Part shown: positions 37,479-47,282 of the stretch, piece after piece
Layout: each line of letters starts with the position of its first letter
Numbering within the stretch: position 1 is the stretch's first letter
NCBI RefSeq assembly: GCF_010020825.1
Contig: NZ_JAACJE010000001.1
Coordinates: 2,418,001-2,482,000 of the forward strand
Length of the DNA stretch: 64,000 nucleotides
Reading direction: 5' to 3'
Origin: Acidovorax sp. 210-6
Lineage (GTDB): Bacteria; Pseudomonadota; Gammaproteobacteria; Burkholderiales; Burkholderiaceae_C
Notes under the pieces: generated by a model
Database searches by the model: none
What the model saw: the letters and a program-made list of their open reading frames with translations, nothing else
What the model was told of the DNA's origin: nothing
Translations under genes and position numbers: made by a program

Positions 37479-38960
37479 ATGCCGAAGCCGCGTCGCGCGG
37501 ATCCCGACGCCACCAGCCCCGCGCCGCTGGAAGCCACCGAGCGGCGGCGCGAGCCACGCAAGCGCGTGGGCCTGAACCTGTTCTGGCGCACCTTCTTCCT
37601 GCTGGGCGTGCTGCTGGTGGGCAGCATCCTGGCCTGGTTGCAGACGCTGCGGGCGCTGGAGTTCGAGCCGCGTGCACTGCACACGGCGCAGCAGATCGCC
37701 TCGCTCGTCAACCTCAGCCGCGCGGCGCTGCTGCACGCCGATGGCATTGCCCGCGTCTCGCTCATCAAGACCATGGCCGACCAGGAAGGCGTGCGCATCG
37801 TGCCGCGCGAGCCCGGTGACCGCTACGAGCCGCTGGAGCGCTCGGCCCTGGGCCTGCGCCTGGCCGAGCAGCTCACCCAACGCCTGGGGCCCGACACCAT
37901 CGTGGCGCAGAGCGTGAACGGCGAGAAAGGCCTGTGGGTGGGTTTCTCGATCAACGGCGACCCCAACTGGCTGCTGATGGACCGCTCGCGCTTCAGCCCG
38001 GCAGGCGGCAAGACCTGGCTGATCTGGCTGGTCACCGCAGGCGCCCTGTCGCTGGCAGGCGCTGCCGTCATCGCACGGCTCATCAACCAGCCGCTCAAGC
38101 AACTCTCCTACGCCGCCAACCGCGTGCGCGACGGCGACTTTGCCGCCAGCCACCTGGACGAGGAAGTGGTCACCAGCGAGATCCGCGAGGTGAACATCGG
38201 CTTCAACCGCATGGCACAAAAACTCGCCAAGCTGGAACAGGACCGCGCCGTGATGCTGGCCGGCATCTCGCACGACCTGCGTACCCCGCTGGCCCGCCTG
38301 CGCCTGGAAACCGAAATGAGCGTAAACGATGAAGTCGCGCGCGAGCACATGGTGGCCGACATCGTGCAGCTGGACGCCACCATCGACAAGTTTCTGGACT
38401 ACGCACGCCCCGACCACGTGACGCTCACCCCGGTGAACCTGCACGCCGTCATCTCCTCGTGCGTGTACGCCGTGCAGGACCACCGCGAACTGCAGATCAC
38501 CATGCAGGTGCCCGAAGACCTGAACGTGCTGGCCGACGAGGTGGAACTGGCGCGCGTGATCTCCAACCTGCTGGAAAACGCACGCCGCTATGGCAAAACC
38601 CCCGACACCGCCAGCACCCGCGTGGAGATTGCCGCCAAGGCGCGCGAGGACTGGGTGCTCATCAAGCTGCGCGACCACGGCACCGGCGTGCCCCCCGAGC
38701 AATTGGCCAACCTGACCAAGCCCTTCTTCCGGGGCGACGCCGCCCGCACCGCCGCGGCGGGCGCGGGCCTGGGGTTGTCCATCGTGGACAAGACCATCCA
38801 GCGCATGGGCGGCATCTTCGCACTGGCCAACTCCAGCTCAGGCGGCCTGGTGGCCCATGTGCAGTTGCAGCGCACCAGCAACCAGCCCCCCGGCACCGAA
38901 GCGCCACAACGCCTGCAGCGCCCACAGGTCAAGCGCAACCTGCCCCGAAAAATGGGGTGA
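37479..38960 (+). CDS. envZ: Osmosensor histidine kinase EnvZ
   Basis: This inner-membrane histidine kinase should phosphorylate OmpR. The start at 37479 (MPKPRRADPDATS) gives 493 residues, and an upstream GTG is possible. Two membrane helices (FFLLGVLLVGSILAWLQ and IWLVTAGALSLAGAAVIAR) bracket a periplasmic region, then HAMP, the H-box GISHDLRTPLARLRLE with phospho-His at about residue 265, and an ATPase domain (NLLENARRYGK, DHGTGVPPEQL, GAGLGLSIVDK). The C-terminus is Pro-rich. Partner of the upstream ompR. Confidence 0.92.
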   Translation: MPKPRRADPDATSPAPLEATERRREPRKRVGLNLFWRTFFLLGVLLVGSILAWLQTLRALEFEPRALHTAQQIASLVNLSRAALLHADGIARVSLIKTMADQEGVRIVPREPGDRYEPLERSALGLRLAEQLTQRLGPDTIVAQSVNGEKGLWVGFSINGDPNWLLMDRSRFSPAGGKTWLIWLVTAGALSLAGAAVIARLINQPLKQLSYAANRVRDGDFAASHLDEEVVTSEIREVNIGFNRMAQKLAKLEQDRAVMLAGISHDLRTPLARLRLETEMSVNDEVAREHMVADIVQLDATIDKFLDYARPDHVTLTPVNLHAVISSCVYAVQDHRELQITMQVPEDLNVLADEVELARVISNLLENARRYGKTPDTASTRVEIAAKAREDWVLIKLRDHGTGVPPEQLANLTKPFFRGDAARTAAAGAGLGLSIVDKTIQRMGGIFALANSSSGGLVAHVQLQRTSNQPPGTEAPQRLQRPQVKRNLPRKMG

Positions 38961-39140
38961 CATCCCCCTGTGCGGCTGCGCCGCTTCCCCCTTCTCTCTT
39001 CTCGCTACGCGAGCCGGGAAGGGGGACGCCGCCGGTGCGGCGGGGCGGCCCTTGCACGGCGGCCCTGGCCTGGGAGGCGCCAGTTTCAAAGACCAAGAAC
39101 AGTGCAAAGCCCCCCTTGGCCACCAAGAGCCCACGGGCCG
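38961..39140. repeat. GC-rich hairpin-forming intergenic element between envZ and ispF
   Basis: The gap between convergent envZ and ispF contains several self-complementary blocks: CCCCCTGTGCGGCTGCGCCG, GCTTCCCCCTTCTC against GGGAAGGGGGACGCC, and GCCGCCGGTGCGGCGGGGC. Similar modules are common as dispersed intergenic repeats in Comamonadaceae, from memory. Only one copy lies in this window, so repetition itself cannot be shown here. Confidence 0.5.
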
Positions 39141-39143
39141 GAA

Positions 39144-39623
39144 TCAGGCCTTGAGCAACAAGGCCACGGCCCGCGCCTCGATGGCCAGGCACTGGCCCAC
39201 GGGGCCCAGGCGTTCGGCGGTCTTGGCCTTGATGTTCACCTGCTCGGGCGCCAGGTCCAGCACCTGGGCGATGCGTGCGCGCATGGCGGGAATGTGCGCT
39301 GCCAGGCGCGGGGCCTGGGCCACCACGGTGGTGTCGATGTTGCCCAGCGCCCAGCCCTGCGCACGCACACGGCGCGCAGCCTCCTGCAGCAACACGGCAG
39401 AGTCGGCGCCGCGGAACTGCGCGTCCGTGTCGGGGAAATGCGTGCCGATGTCGCCCAGCCCGGCCGCACCCAGCAGCGCGTCGGTGATGGCGTGCAGCAG
39501 CACGTCAGCATCCGAATGGCCCAGCAGCCCCAGGGTGTGGGGAATCACCACCCCACCAATCACCAAGCGCCGCCCCGGCACCAGCGCATGCACGTCCCAG
39601 CCTTCTCCGATCCTGAAATTCAT
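39144..39623 (-). CDS. ispF: 2-C-methyl-D-erythritol 2,4-cyclodiphosphate synthase
   Basis: IspF forms the cyclic diphosphate in the MEP isoprenoid pathway. The start at 39623 ([14 protein letters not shown]) gives 159 residues, standard size. The metal-site residues lie in GWDVHAL and the motif [20 protein letters not shown], followed by [10 protein letters not shown]. The ATG overlaps the ispD stop by four bases (ATGA), so ispDF are translationally coupled. Confidence 0.97.
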   Translation of the reverse strand: MNFRIGEGWDVHALVPGRRLVIGGVVIPHTLGLLGHSDADVLLHAITDALLGAAGLGDIGTHFPDTDAQFRGADSAVLLQEAARRVRAQGWALGNIDTTVVAQAPRLAAHIPAMRARIAQVLDLAPEQVNIKAKTAERLGPVGQCLAIEARAVALLLKA

Positions 39624-40453
39624 GTGTCCTGTTCCTTTGCAGGGTCGGTGTGCAGGCGCACACCCCCAAAACGTTCCAGCGTGGCGCCGTGCCCGCGTTG
39701 CGCCAACACGGCCTGTGCCAGCGCGAAGTCTTCGGGGTAGGTCACCTTGAAATTGAGTGCACTGCCCGCCACCAGACGCGGATGCAGGCCCATGGCCTCC
39801 ATGGCGCTGGCCTCGTCGGTCACGGCGCTGCCCACATGCTCCAGTGCAGCCATCAGCGCGCCAATGCGGAACATCTGCGGCGTCTGCGCCAGCCATTTGT
39901 CGCTGCGGTCCACCGTGGACGCCACGCGCACGCCACCCGGCCCGGCGGTGGCGGTCTTGAGCGTATCGGCCAACTTGTGGGCCAGCAGGCCACCCACGCT
40001 GTCGTGCGCACAGGCGTCGATCAGCGCATCGATCTGCTCGGGCGTGACCAGGCAGCGCGCGGCGTCGTGCACCAGCACCCAGTCCTGCGCGCGCGCTCCA
40101 CGGGCCTGCAGGGCACGCAAACCGCCCAGCACCGTGTCAGCCCGTGTGGGGCCGCCACAATCGACCGTGAAGTAGGCAGCACTGGGGTAGGCGTCCAGAA
40201 AATGGTCGCCCGGCGCCACCGCCACCAGCGTGCCGCGCAGGCGCGACACCCCGGCAAACGCCGCCAGCGTGTGCAGCACCATGGGATGGCCCGCCACGCT
40301 CTGGTACTGCTTGGGCAGCGCAGCCACCGTGGCCGGCCCCACCACGGCGCGCGACCCCATGCCCGCACAGGGCAGCAGCGCCCAGTAGTTGCCAGGCGTG
40401 GCAGGCGACAGGCCCAGGGCCGAGGCCAGGGGGGGAATCTGTGGGTCGGTCAT
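39620..40453 (-). CDS. ispD: 2-C-methyl-D-erythritol 4-phosphate cytidylyltransferase
   Basis: IspD adds CMP to methylerythritol phosphate in the MEP pathway. The 277-residue protein has the cytidylyltransferase start [10 protein letters not shown], with a longer-than-usual loop before [14 protein letters not shown], then [34 protein letters not shown] and [12 protein letters not shown]. An N-terminal extension of about 20 residues precedes the core. Its stop overlaps the ispF start. Confidence 0.95.
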   Translation of the reverse strand: MTDPQIPPLASALGLSPATPGNYWALLPCAGMGSRAVVGPATVAALPKQYQSVAGHPMVLHTLAAFAGVSRLRGTLVAVAPGDHFLDAYPSAAYFTVDCGGPTRADTVLGGLRALQARGARAQDWVLVHDAARCLVTPEQIDALIDACAHDSVGGLLAHKLADTLKTATAGPGGVRVASTVDRSDKWLAQTPQMFRIGALMAALEHVGSAVTDEASAMEAMGLHPRLVAGSALNFKVTYPEDFALAQAVLAQRGHGATLERFGGVRLHTDPAKEQDT

Positions 40454-40530
40454 GGGGGCATTCTAGAATCCCACCCCTGCGCCACTTCCGCTTGGCGCAT
40501 GATGGGCAGCCCCTTGCCCTCCCTTTGCGC

Positions 40531-43500
40531 ATGGATCTCCCCAAACTCTCCCCCGGCAAACGTTTCACCCTGCCCCGCCCCCCTGGTAGCGCCGATGCGC
40601 TGCTGCTCGCCCGCCTGGCCGAGCGTGAAAAGGCCGGGCAGCGCCGCACCGCCATCGTCACCGCCGACGCGAGCGACGCGCAGCGCCTGATCGACGAGAT
40701 GGCCTTATTTGCGCCCGAGCTGCGCTGCGCGCTGTTTCCCGACTGGGAAACGCTGCCCTACGACCAGTTCTCGCCGCACCAGGATCTGATCAGCGAGCGC
40801 CTGGCCACGCTGTGGCGCATTGGCCAGAAGGATGCCGCCCAAAGCGCCGACGTGGTGCTGGTGCCCGCCACCACGGCGCTGTACCGCCTGGCGCCGCCCG
40901 CCTTTCTGGCGGGCTACACCTTTCACTTCAAGGTCAAGCAAAAGCTGGACGAGGCGCAATTGCGTGCCCAGCTCACGCTGGCGGGCTACCAGCATGTGAC
41001 GCAGGTGGTGAGCCCTGGCGAGTACGCGGTGCGTGGCGGGCTGATCGACCTCTTCCCCATGGGCTCGCTGCAGCCCTACCGCGTGGATTTGTTCGACGAC
41101 GAGATCGACAGCATCCGCACCTTCGACCCCGACAGCCAGCGCAGCCTCTACCCCGTGCCCGAGGTGCGCCTGCTGCCGGGCCGCGAGTTTCCCATGGACG
41201 ACGCGGCGCGTGCGCGCTTTCGCAGCCGCTGGCGCGAACTGCTCGAAGGCGACCCCACGCGCAGCCGCATATACAAGGACATGGGCAACGGCGTGGCCAC
41301 CGCGGGCATCGAGTACTACCTGCCCCTGTTCTTTGAAGACACCGCCACGGTGTTCGACTACCTGGGGAGCGACGCCACGGTGGTGCTGCACGGCGACCTG
41401 GAGGCCGTGTTCCAGCGCTTCTGGCAGGACACGCGCGAGCGCCACCGCCTGCTGCAGGGCGACCCAGACCGCCCGATCCTGCCGCCCGAAGCGCTGTTCC
41501 TGAGCGCCGAGCAGTTCTACACCCTGGGCAAGCCGCACGCCCAGCTCGCGCTGCGCTCGGGGGTGGAGGATGTGCCCGACAGTGCGCTGTTCCAGCCCCT
41601 GGCCGACCTGGCGGTGGTGCGCGGTGCAGAAGACCCGCTGGCCCGACTGCACGCGCACATCCGCAGCACCGCCCAGCGCGTGCTGCTGCTGGCCGAAAGC
41701 GATGGCCGGCGCGAAAGCCTGCTGGACTTTCTGCGCGCCTCGCAGCTCAATCCGCCCGCCTTCGATTCGCTGGCCGAGTTCCAGGCCAGCACGGAGGAAA
41801 AGGTCGGCATCGCCACCGCCGCGCTTGCCACGGGCTTTCGGTGGGTGGAAGAAGGCCTGGACTTCGTCACCGAGACCGAGCTGTTCGCCGCAGGCCCCAC
41901 CACGCGCAGGCGCAAGAAGCAGGAACAGGTCAGCGATGTCGAAGCGCTGATCAAGGACCTGGCCGAACTCAACGTGGGCGACCCGGTGGTGCACAGCCAG
42001 CACGGCATTGGCCGCTACCGGGGCCTGGTGAACATGGACGTGGGCAACCTCAACGCCGACGGCACGCCCGCGCTGCAGGAATTCCTGCACCTGGAGTACG
42101 CGGGCGAAGCGGCGCTCTACGTGCCCGTGAGCCAGTTGCAGCTCATCAGCCGCTACACCGGCGTGAGTGCCGACGAGGCGCCGCTGCACAAGCTGGGCAG
42201 CGGCCAGTGGGAAAAGGCCAAGCGCAAGGCCGCCGAGCAGGTGCGCGACAGCGCGGCCGAGCTGCTCAACATCTACGCCCGCCGCGCCGCGCGCGAGGGC
42301 CATGCCTTCCGCTTTCAACCTCAGGACTACGAGCAGTTCGCCAACGACTTCGGCTTCGAGGAGACGGCCGACCAGAACGCCGCCATCCACGCCGTCATCC
42401 AGGACATGATCTCGCCCCGCCCCATGGACCGCCTGGTCTGCGGCGACGTCGGTTTTGGCAAGACCGAGGTCGCCCTGCGCGCGGCCTTCGTGGCCGTCAC
42501 GGGCGGCAAGCAGGTCGCCTTTCTCGCACCCACCACGCTGCTGGCCGAGCAGCACTACCAGACGCTGGTGGACCGCTTCAGCAAGTGGCCGGTGAAGATT
42601 GCCGAAGTCTCGCGCTTTCGCTCAGGCAAGGAGATCACCGCCGCCATCAAGGGCATTGCCGATGGCACGGTGGACATCGTGGTCGGCACGCACAAGCTGC
42701 TGTCCGAGTCCACCAAATTCCACAACCTGGGCCTGCTCATCATCGACGAGGAACACCGCTTCGGCGTGCGCCACAAGGAGCAGATGAAGCAGCTGCGCGC
42801 CGAGGTGGACGTGCTCACGCTCACCGCCACCCCCATCCCGCGCACGCTGGGCATGGCGCTGGAAGGGTTGCGCGACCTGTCGGTCATCGCCACCGCACCG
42901 CAGCGGCGCCTGGCGATCAAGACCTTTGTGCGCAACGAGGGCACAGGCGTGATCCGCGAGGCCGTGCTGCGTGAATTGAAGCGCGGCGGCCAGTGCTACT
43001 TTCTGCACAACGAGGTCGAGACCATCGAGAACCGCCGCCAGAAGCTCGAAGAGATATTGCCCGAAGCCCGCATCGCCGTGGCCCACGGCCAGATGCCCGA
43101 GCGCGAGCTGGAGCGCGTGATGCGCGACTTCGTGGCCCAGCGCTTCAACATCCTGCTGTGCTCGACCATCATCGAGACCGGCATCGACGTGCCCACGGCC
43201 AACACCATCATCATGAGCCGCGCCGACAAGTTTGGCCTGGCGCAGTTGCACCAGCTGCGCGGGCGCGTGGGCCGCAGCCACCACCAGGCGTACGCCTACC
43301 TCATGGTGCCCGACATCGAAGGCCTGACCAAGCAGGCCCAGCAGCGGCTCGAAGCCATCCAGCAGATGGAAGAGCTGGGCAGCGGCTTCTACCTGGCCAT
43401 GCACGACCTGGAGATCCGGGGTGCGGGCGAGGTGCTGGGCGAGAACCAGAGCGGCAACATGATGGAGATCGGCTTCCAGCTCTACAACGAGATGCTGAGC

Positions 43501-44007
43501 GAGGCGGTGCGCTGCCTCAAGGCGGGCAAGGAGCCCGACCTGCTGGCACCGCTGTCCGTCACCACCGACATCAACCTGCACGCCCCCGCCCTGCTGCCCG
43601 ACGACTACTGCGGTGACGTGCACCTGCGCCTCTCGTTCTACAAAAAGCTGGCCACGGCCCGCACCAGTGAGCAGATCGACGGGCTGCTGGAGGAAATCGT
43701 GGACCGCTTCGGCAAGCTGCCGCCGCAGGCGCAAACACTCATCGACGTGCACCGCCTGCGCACCCTGAGCCAGCCCTACGGCGTGGTCAAGGTGGACGCG
43801 GCGCCCGGTGTCATCCACATCACCTTCAAGCCCCAGCCGCCGGTGGAGCCCATGGCCATCATCCAGCTGATCCAGAAGAACAAACACATCAAGCTGGCGG
43901 GCAACGAAAAGCTGCGCATCGAGCGCGAGCTGCCCGACCCCCAGGCCCGCGCGCAAATGGTGCGCGACGTGCTGCGCAGCCTGGGGCAACCGATGGCTGC
44001 GGCATGA
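40531..44007 (+). CDS. mfd: Transcription-repair coupling factor Mfd
   Basis: Mfd removes RNA polymerase stalled at DNA damage and recruits UvrA. The start at 40531 (MDLPKLSPGKRF) gives 1158 residues, the usual size. Order of domains: UvrB-like N-terminal region, RNA-polymerase interacting domain around VHSQHGIGRYRGLVNMD (about 487), translocase with Walker A CGDVGFGKTEVALRAA (about 637) and DEEH box LLIIDEEHRFGVRHKEQ (about 740), then the TRCF C-terminal domain. It is divergent from ispD. Confidence 0.97.
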   Translation: MDLPKLSPGKRFTLPRPPGSADALLLARLAEREKAGQRRTAIVTADASDAQRLIDEMALFAPELRCALFPDWETLPYDQFSPHQDLISERLATLWRIGQKDAAQSADVVLVPATTALYRLAPPAFLAGYTFHFKVKQKLDEAQLRAQLTLAGYQHVTQVVSPGEYAVRGGLIDLFPMGSLQPYRVDLFDDEIDSIRTFDPDSQRSLYPVPEVRLLPGREFPMDDAARARFRSRWRELLEGDPTRSRIYKDMGNGVATAGIEYYLPLFFEDTATVFDYLGSDATVVLHGDLEAVFQRFWQDTRERHRLLQGDPDRPILPPEALFLSAEQFYTLGKPHAQLALRSGVEDVPDSALFQPLADLAVVRGAEDPLARLHAHIRSTAQRVLLLAESDGRRESLLDFLRASQLNPPAFDSLAEFQASTEEKVGIATAALATGFRWVEEGLDFVTETELFAAGPTTRRRKKQEQVSDVEALIKDLAELNVGDPVVHSQHGIGRYRGLVNMDVGNLNADGTPALQEFLHLEYAGEAALYVPVSQLQLISRYTGVSADEAPLHKLGSGQWEKAKRKAAEQVRDSAAELLNIYARRAAREGHAFRFQPQDYEQFANDFGFEETADQNAAIHAVIQDMISPRPMDRLVCGDVGFGKTEVALRAAFVAVTGGKQVAFLAPTTLLAEQHYQTLVDRFSKWPVKIAEVSRFRSGKEITAAIKGIADGTVDIVVGTHKLLSESTKFHNLGLLIIDEEHRFGVRHKEQMKQLRAEVDVLTLTATPIPRTLGMALEGLRDLSVIATAPQRRLAIKTFVRNEGTGVIREAVLRELKRGGQCYFLHNEVETIENRRQKLEEILPEARIAVAHGQMPERELERVMRDFVAQRFNILLCSTIIETGIDVPTANTIIMSRADKFGLAQLHQLRGRVGRSHHQAYAYLMVPDIEGLTKQAQQRLEAIQQMEELGSGFYLAMHDLEIRGAGEVLGENQSGNMMEIGFQLYNEMLSEAVRCLKAGKEPDLLAPLSVTTDINLHAPALLPDDYCGDVHLRLSFYKKLATARTSEQIDGLLEEIVDRFGKLPPQAQTLIDVHRLRTLSQPYGVVKVDAAPGVIHITFKPQPPVEPMAIIQLIQKNKHIKLAGNEKLRIERELPDPQARAQMVRDVLRSLGQPMAAA

Positions 44008-44016
44008 GCAGAGCTT

Positions 44017-44081
44017 CAAGCAAAATTGGCAGATAGCGCTTATCCAGCAAGCGCCATTAGCTATAAAAATAATAGCAAATA
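44017..44081 (-). repeat. Dispersed hairpin repeat between mfd and the next gene
   Basis: This is one of the best-preserved copies. On the minus strand: GCTATTATTTTTATAGC, TAATGGCGCTTGCTGGATAA, GCGCTATCTGCCAATTTTGC. It fills almost the whole gap after mfd and ends 4 bases before the ATG of the next gene, leaving no visible Shine-Dalgarno sequence there. Confidence 0.85.
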
Positions 44082-44084
44082 ACC

Positions 44085-44750
44085 ATGTGGCTCGAACTTG
44101 CCTTCCTCCTGGTGGCCCTGGGTGCTGCCCTGGCGGCCCAGCCCTGGCGCCTGCTGGCCAGCCGCAAGCCGCTGGTGCACGAGAGTCACGGCACCCCCTC
44201 TGCACTGTGGACGCCGCTGCTGGCCACGCTGGTGTTGCTGCCCTGGCTGTGGGCGCTGCCCTCATTGCATGCCATGCCGCTGCAACTGCAATGGTCTGGC
44301 GCCTGCCTGGTGGTGCTGATGCTGGGCTGGCCGCTGGCGGTGCCGGTGTTGCTGGCCGTGGGCGCGCTGGCAGGCCTGATCGCTGGCATGGGCTGGGACG
44401 AAGCCCTGGCGCTCACCGTGTGGCTGGGGCTGGCACCGGCCACCCTGGCGCTGCTGCTGGGCGCCTTGCTGCGCCGCCTCACCGGCGAGCGCATGTTTGT
44501 GTACATCCTGGGCCGCGCCTTCATGGGCACGGCGCTGTGCGGCTTTGCCGCCTCGGTGCTGGCGCAGGCCCTGGGGCAGAGCCTGCCCGGCGTGGGCTCG
44601 GGCCTGTCGCTGGTGGCGCACTGGCTCATGGCCTGGGGCGATGCCATCGTCACCGGCATGCTGGCGGCGGTGTTCGTGGCCTTCAAGCCTGAATGGCTGG
44701 CCACCTGGTCCGACCGGCTGTACCTGCGCTCGCCTCCCCACGGGCGCTGA
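44085..44750 (+). CDS. Integral membrane protein, COG3235/CbiM-like
   Basis: The 221-residue product is almost entirely hydrophobic, with about six membrane helices. The segment LLRRLTGERMFVYILGRAFMGTALCGF resembles the FVYIF...FFG motif of the COG3235/CbiM-like membrane proteins annotated as energy-coupling-factor transporter permeases. No ECF ATPase or binding component lies nearby, so transport of a specific substrate such as cobalt cannot be assigned. The start is directly after a repeat copy, with no clear ribosome binding site. Confidence 0.65.
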   Translation: MWLELAFLLVALGAALAAQPWRLLASRKPLVHESHGTPSALWTPLLATLVLLPWLWALPSLHAMPLQLQWSGACLVVLMLGWPLAVPVLLAVGALAGLIAGMGWDEALALTVWLGLAPATLALLLGALLRRLTGERMFVYILGRAFMGTALCGFAASVLAQALGQSLPGVGSGLSLVAHWLMAWGDAIVTGMLAAVFVAFKPEWLATWSDRLYLRSPPHGR

Positions 44751-44764
44751 GCGCAGCGCCGGGT

Positions 44765-45358
44765 TCAGGGCAGTTGGGACAGATAGTCCGCCACGGCCTT
44801 GGTTTCCAGCTCCGTCAGGCGCGAGGCCACCAGGTGCATGGCTTCGTTGTCGTTGTTGCGGGTGCGCAGGTTGAAGTCCTTGAGCTGGGACATCAGGTAG
44901 CGCGCGTTCTGACCCGCCAGGCGCGGCAATGTGGCCGTGCCGGCCGCATTCTCGCCATGGCAGCTGGCGCAGGCCGGCACGCCGGACCAACTGTTGCCCT
45001 TGGTGAAGATGTAGCGCCCCACCGGAATCAGATCGGCATCGGACACACGGTGCGTGCGCGGCTTCTTGGCGGCATAGAAGTCGGCCAGTGCAGCAATGGT
45101 CTCATCGGACAGGTCCGCCACCTGCGGCGCCATGGTTTCGCTCACCCGCTTTTTCGAGCGGAAGTCCTGCAACTGCTTGATCAGATACTGGCGATTCTGG
45201 CCCGCGAGGGACGGGAAAATCGGCGACGTGGCGTGGCCCTCCGCGCCGTGGCAGGTGGCGCAGCGGCTGCTGATCAGGCTATCGACCGCTGTATCGGCGG
45301 CCCAGACGGTAGAGGAAGCAAGGAAGGCGCCGACAAGCGCCAGGGTGCGCAGTTTCAT
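44765..45358 (-). CDS. Dihaem cytochrome c4
   Basis: This periplasmic electron carrier has a signal peptide cleaved near STVWA-ADTA and two c-type haem sites: C33/C36/H37 (CATCH) and C130/C133/H134 (CASCH). Axial methionines are likely M76 (SETMAP) and M174 (NEAMHLV). The 197-residue length and internal duplication fit cytochrome c4, which passes electrons to terminal oxidases. It lies downstream of the PilJ-N protein gene on the same strand. Confidence 0.93.
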   Translation of the reverse strand: MKLRTLALVGAFLASSTVWAADTAVDSLISSRCATCHGAEGHATSPIFPSLAGQNRQYLIKQLQDFRSKKRVSETMAPQVADLSDETIAALADFYAAKKPRTHRVSDADLIPVGRYIFTKGNSWSGVPACASCHGENAAGTATLPRLAGQNARYLMSQLKDFNLRTRNNDNEAMHLVASRLTELETKAVADYLSQLP

Positions 45359-45475
45359 GGGATGGGGCGGCTGTGCGTGGTTTTGGATCTGCGTATTTTT
45401 CCTGCAATTTCCCAAGCGTGCTGGCATGGGTTTTTCTTGACCTACGTCATGCCGCAATCCAGGACGCAAGGAAGG

Positions 45476-46303
45476 CTACCCTTGCTGCCGTCGGGCCTGC
45501 GCCACGAGCAAGGCCACCACCTCTTCCGTGGCCGCCAGCACACGCTCGCTGTCCCCGGCCACGCGTTCGGCACGCAGGCGCAGTTGGGCCGGCGTGCCCT
45601 CGGCAAACAGGGCTTCCTCGCAAGGCTTCCAGACGCTTCGCAAGCGCGTGGCCGCACTGCGCACCTGCGGGTCCAGCAGGCGGGCGCCCTCCAGCTGCTT
45701 CAACACGGCCGTGAAATGCGCGCGGCTCAGGTGCAGCTCCATGCCCGCCGCGCTGTCGTGGATGTCCCAGGTGCGAAAAAGATAGAACTTGGCCATGCGC
45801 TGCGACAGCATGCGCTGGCGCCCGGCAATGCCTATCCACTGGTTGAATGGCGAGCTGGTCAGGTGCTCGTAGGCCAGCGTGGTCCGGTGAGCGGCCGTTT
45901 GCAGCAACTCGCTGGCGTCGTAGAGCGCCATCGCACCGTGGCGGTGGGGCTCCCCCGCGAGCAGCAGGGATTGGAAGTCGCTCCAGCGCACCTCCAGGGC
46001 CGCAAGCCGTTCCTGCACCACCACCTGGGGCGCAAAGCCCTTGAGCGCCGCAAGGTGCGAAGCAAAACGCGCCACGGAATCATGCAACAAATGGCGGGCC
46101 TCCTCCGCCGCGATCGACTGGCCCCACTGCAGATAGGCTTTGGTGGTGCGCTGCGTGAGCATGCGCAGACGGCCGGACAAGTCCACGGCCGCAGGCACAT
46201 CCAGCTTGGCGGCACCCGCCACCTGGGCGTGGGCCGTGCTTGCGAGCAAGGGGGGGCCCAATGCGCCGCCCAGGAGCCACATGCAGAAGTCGAATCTGTC
46301 CAT
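45476..46303 (-). CDS. Protein with two PilJ-type (type IV pili methyl-accepting) sensor domains
   Basis: The start at 46303 (MDRFDFCMWLLGG), with AAAGGTG upstream, gives 275 residues. A signal peptide or anchor is followed by two related helical modules, each with the PilJ-N/NarX-like signature: SGRLRMLTQRTTKAYLQW and AGRQRMLSQRMAKFYLFR. No methyl-accepting, kinase or cyclase domain follows, so it is a stand-alone periplasmic sensor-type protein. It precedes the cytochrome c4 gene. Nitrate or redox sensing is possible by analogy with NarX, but unproven. Confidence 0.8.
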   Translation of the reverse strand: MDRFDFCMWLLGGALGPPLLASTAHAQVAGAAKLDVPAAVDLSGRLRMLTQRTTKAYLQWGQSIAAEEARHLLHDSVARFASHLAALKGFAPQVVVQERLAALEVRWSDFQSLLLAGEPHRHGAMALYDASELLQTAAHRTTLAYEHLTSSPFNQWIGIAGRQRMLSQRMAKFYLFRTWDIHDSAAGMELHLSRAHFTAVLKQLEGARLLDPQVRSAATRLRSVWKPCEEALFAEGTPAQLRLRAERVAGDSERVLAATEEVVALLVAQARRQQG

Positions 46304-46504
46304 GAAACACCTTTCAGAATGGGCGGCGACGCCTCCAGCGCTCAGGGGAAAGCGCTCCTCCCGCATTACAGCAATGTATCGGAACGGCTGGCGTAGGCTA
46401 CCCCCGTCTTCGCGCGCAGCAACCCCGATACACTCACGTTGTCAGTGCCGGGCGCGCCGCCGATCCGACCGCGCCCGAGCCCAACCCACCAAAGCAACGC
46501 CCAC

Positions 46505-46556
46505 AATCACGATCCAGCGCTTGTCCATCGAGCGTTGATCGCTATTGAATACATAG
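46505..46556 (-). repeat. Dispersed hairpin repeat upstream of serB
   Basis: On the minus strand it reads GCTATGTATTCAATAGC, then GATCAACGCTCGATGGACAA, then GCGCTGGATCGTGATT. It matches the family in order and spacing and ends 8 bases before the serB start codon, so it forms the 5' untranslated region. Confidence 0.72.
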
Positions 46557-46564
46557 CAGTCATC

Positions 46565-47281
46565 ATGACCCCCCCCAGAGAACTCTCGCCCGGCCTGGTT
46601 GTTCAGCATCTGCCCACGGCCCGCAAGCTGACCGACTACAAGCTCATTGCGTTTGACATGGACTCCACGCTCATCAACATCGAGTGCGTGGACGAGATTG
46701 CCGACGCCGCCGGCCGCAAGGCCGAGGTGGCCGCCATCACCGAAGCGGCCATGCAGGGCGTGATCACCGACTACAAGGAGAGTCTGCGCCAGCGTGTGGC
46801 ATTGCTGCGCGGCGTGCCGGTATCGCACATGGAGCAGGTGGTGCTGCACCGCATGCGCTTCAACCCCGGCGTGCGCGAGCTGATCCATGCCTGCCGCAAT
46901 GCCGGGCTGGCCACGCTGCTGGTCTCCGGGGGCTTTACCTTTTTTGCCGACCGCGTGAAGGCGCAGCTGGGCATCCAGTTCGCACGCGCCAACGTGCTGG
47001 ACATCGAGAACGGCCTTCTCACCGGCCGCATGGTGGATCAGGTGTGGGGAGACATCTGCGACGGCGCGGAAAAACGCCGCACCCTGCTGGAGGTGGCCTC
47101 CCTGCTGGGCCTGGCGCCGGAGCAAACCATTGCCGTGGGCGATGGCGCCAACGACCTGCCCATGATGGAGGCCGCCGGCCTGTCGGTCGCCTTCCATGCC
47201 AAGCCTTCGGTGCGCGCACAGGCCCAGGTGGCCATCAACAGCGGCGGGCTGGACCGCCTGCTCGAAGTCCTGCAGCCTTGA
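46565..47281 (+). CDS. serB: Phosphoserine phosphatase SerB
   Basis: SerB performs the last step of serine synthesis. The start at 46565 (MTPPRELSPGLVV) gives 238 residues. HAD-family motifs are complete: nucleophile D31 and D33 in AFDMDSTLINIECVDE, LVSGGFTFFADR, and GDGANDLPMMEAAG. It lacks the N-terminal ACT-like extension of longer SerB proteins. The untranslated region upstream consists of a dispersed repeat copy, and a membrane-anchored thioredoxin-like gene follows 1 base after its stop. Confidence 0.95.
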   Translation: MTPPRELSPGLVVQHLPTARKLTDYKLIAFDMDSTLINIECVDEIADAAGRKAEVAAITEAAMQGVITDYKESLRQRVALLRGVPVSHMEQVVLHRMRFNPGVRELIHACRNAGLATLLVSGGFTFFADRVKAQLGIQFARANVLDIENGLLTGRMVDQVWGDICDGAEKRRTLLEVASLLGLAPEQTIAVGDGANDLPMMEAAGLSVAFHAKPSVRAQAQVAINSGGLDRLLEVLQP

Positions 47282-47282
47282 C

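Noticed and set aside
40705-44265. Two long minus-strand frames
   Set aside because: Antisense to mfd, which is complete with all motifs.
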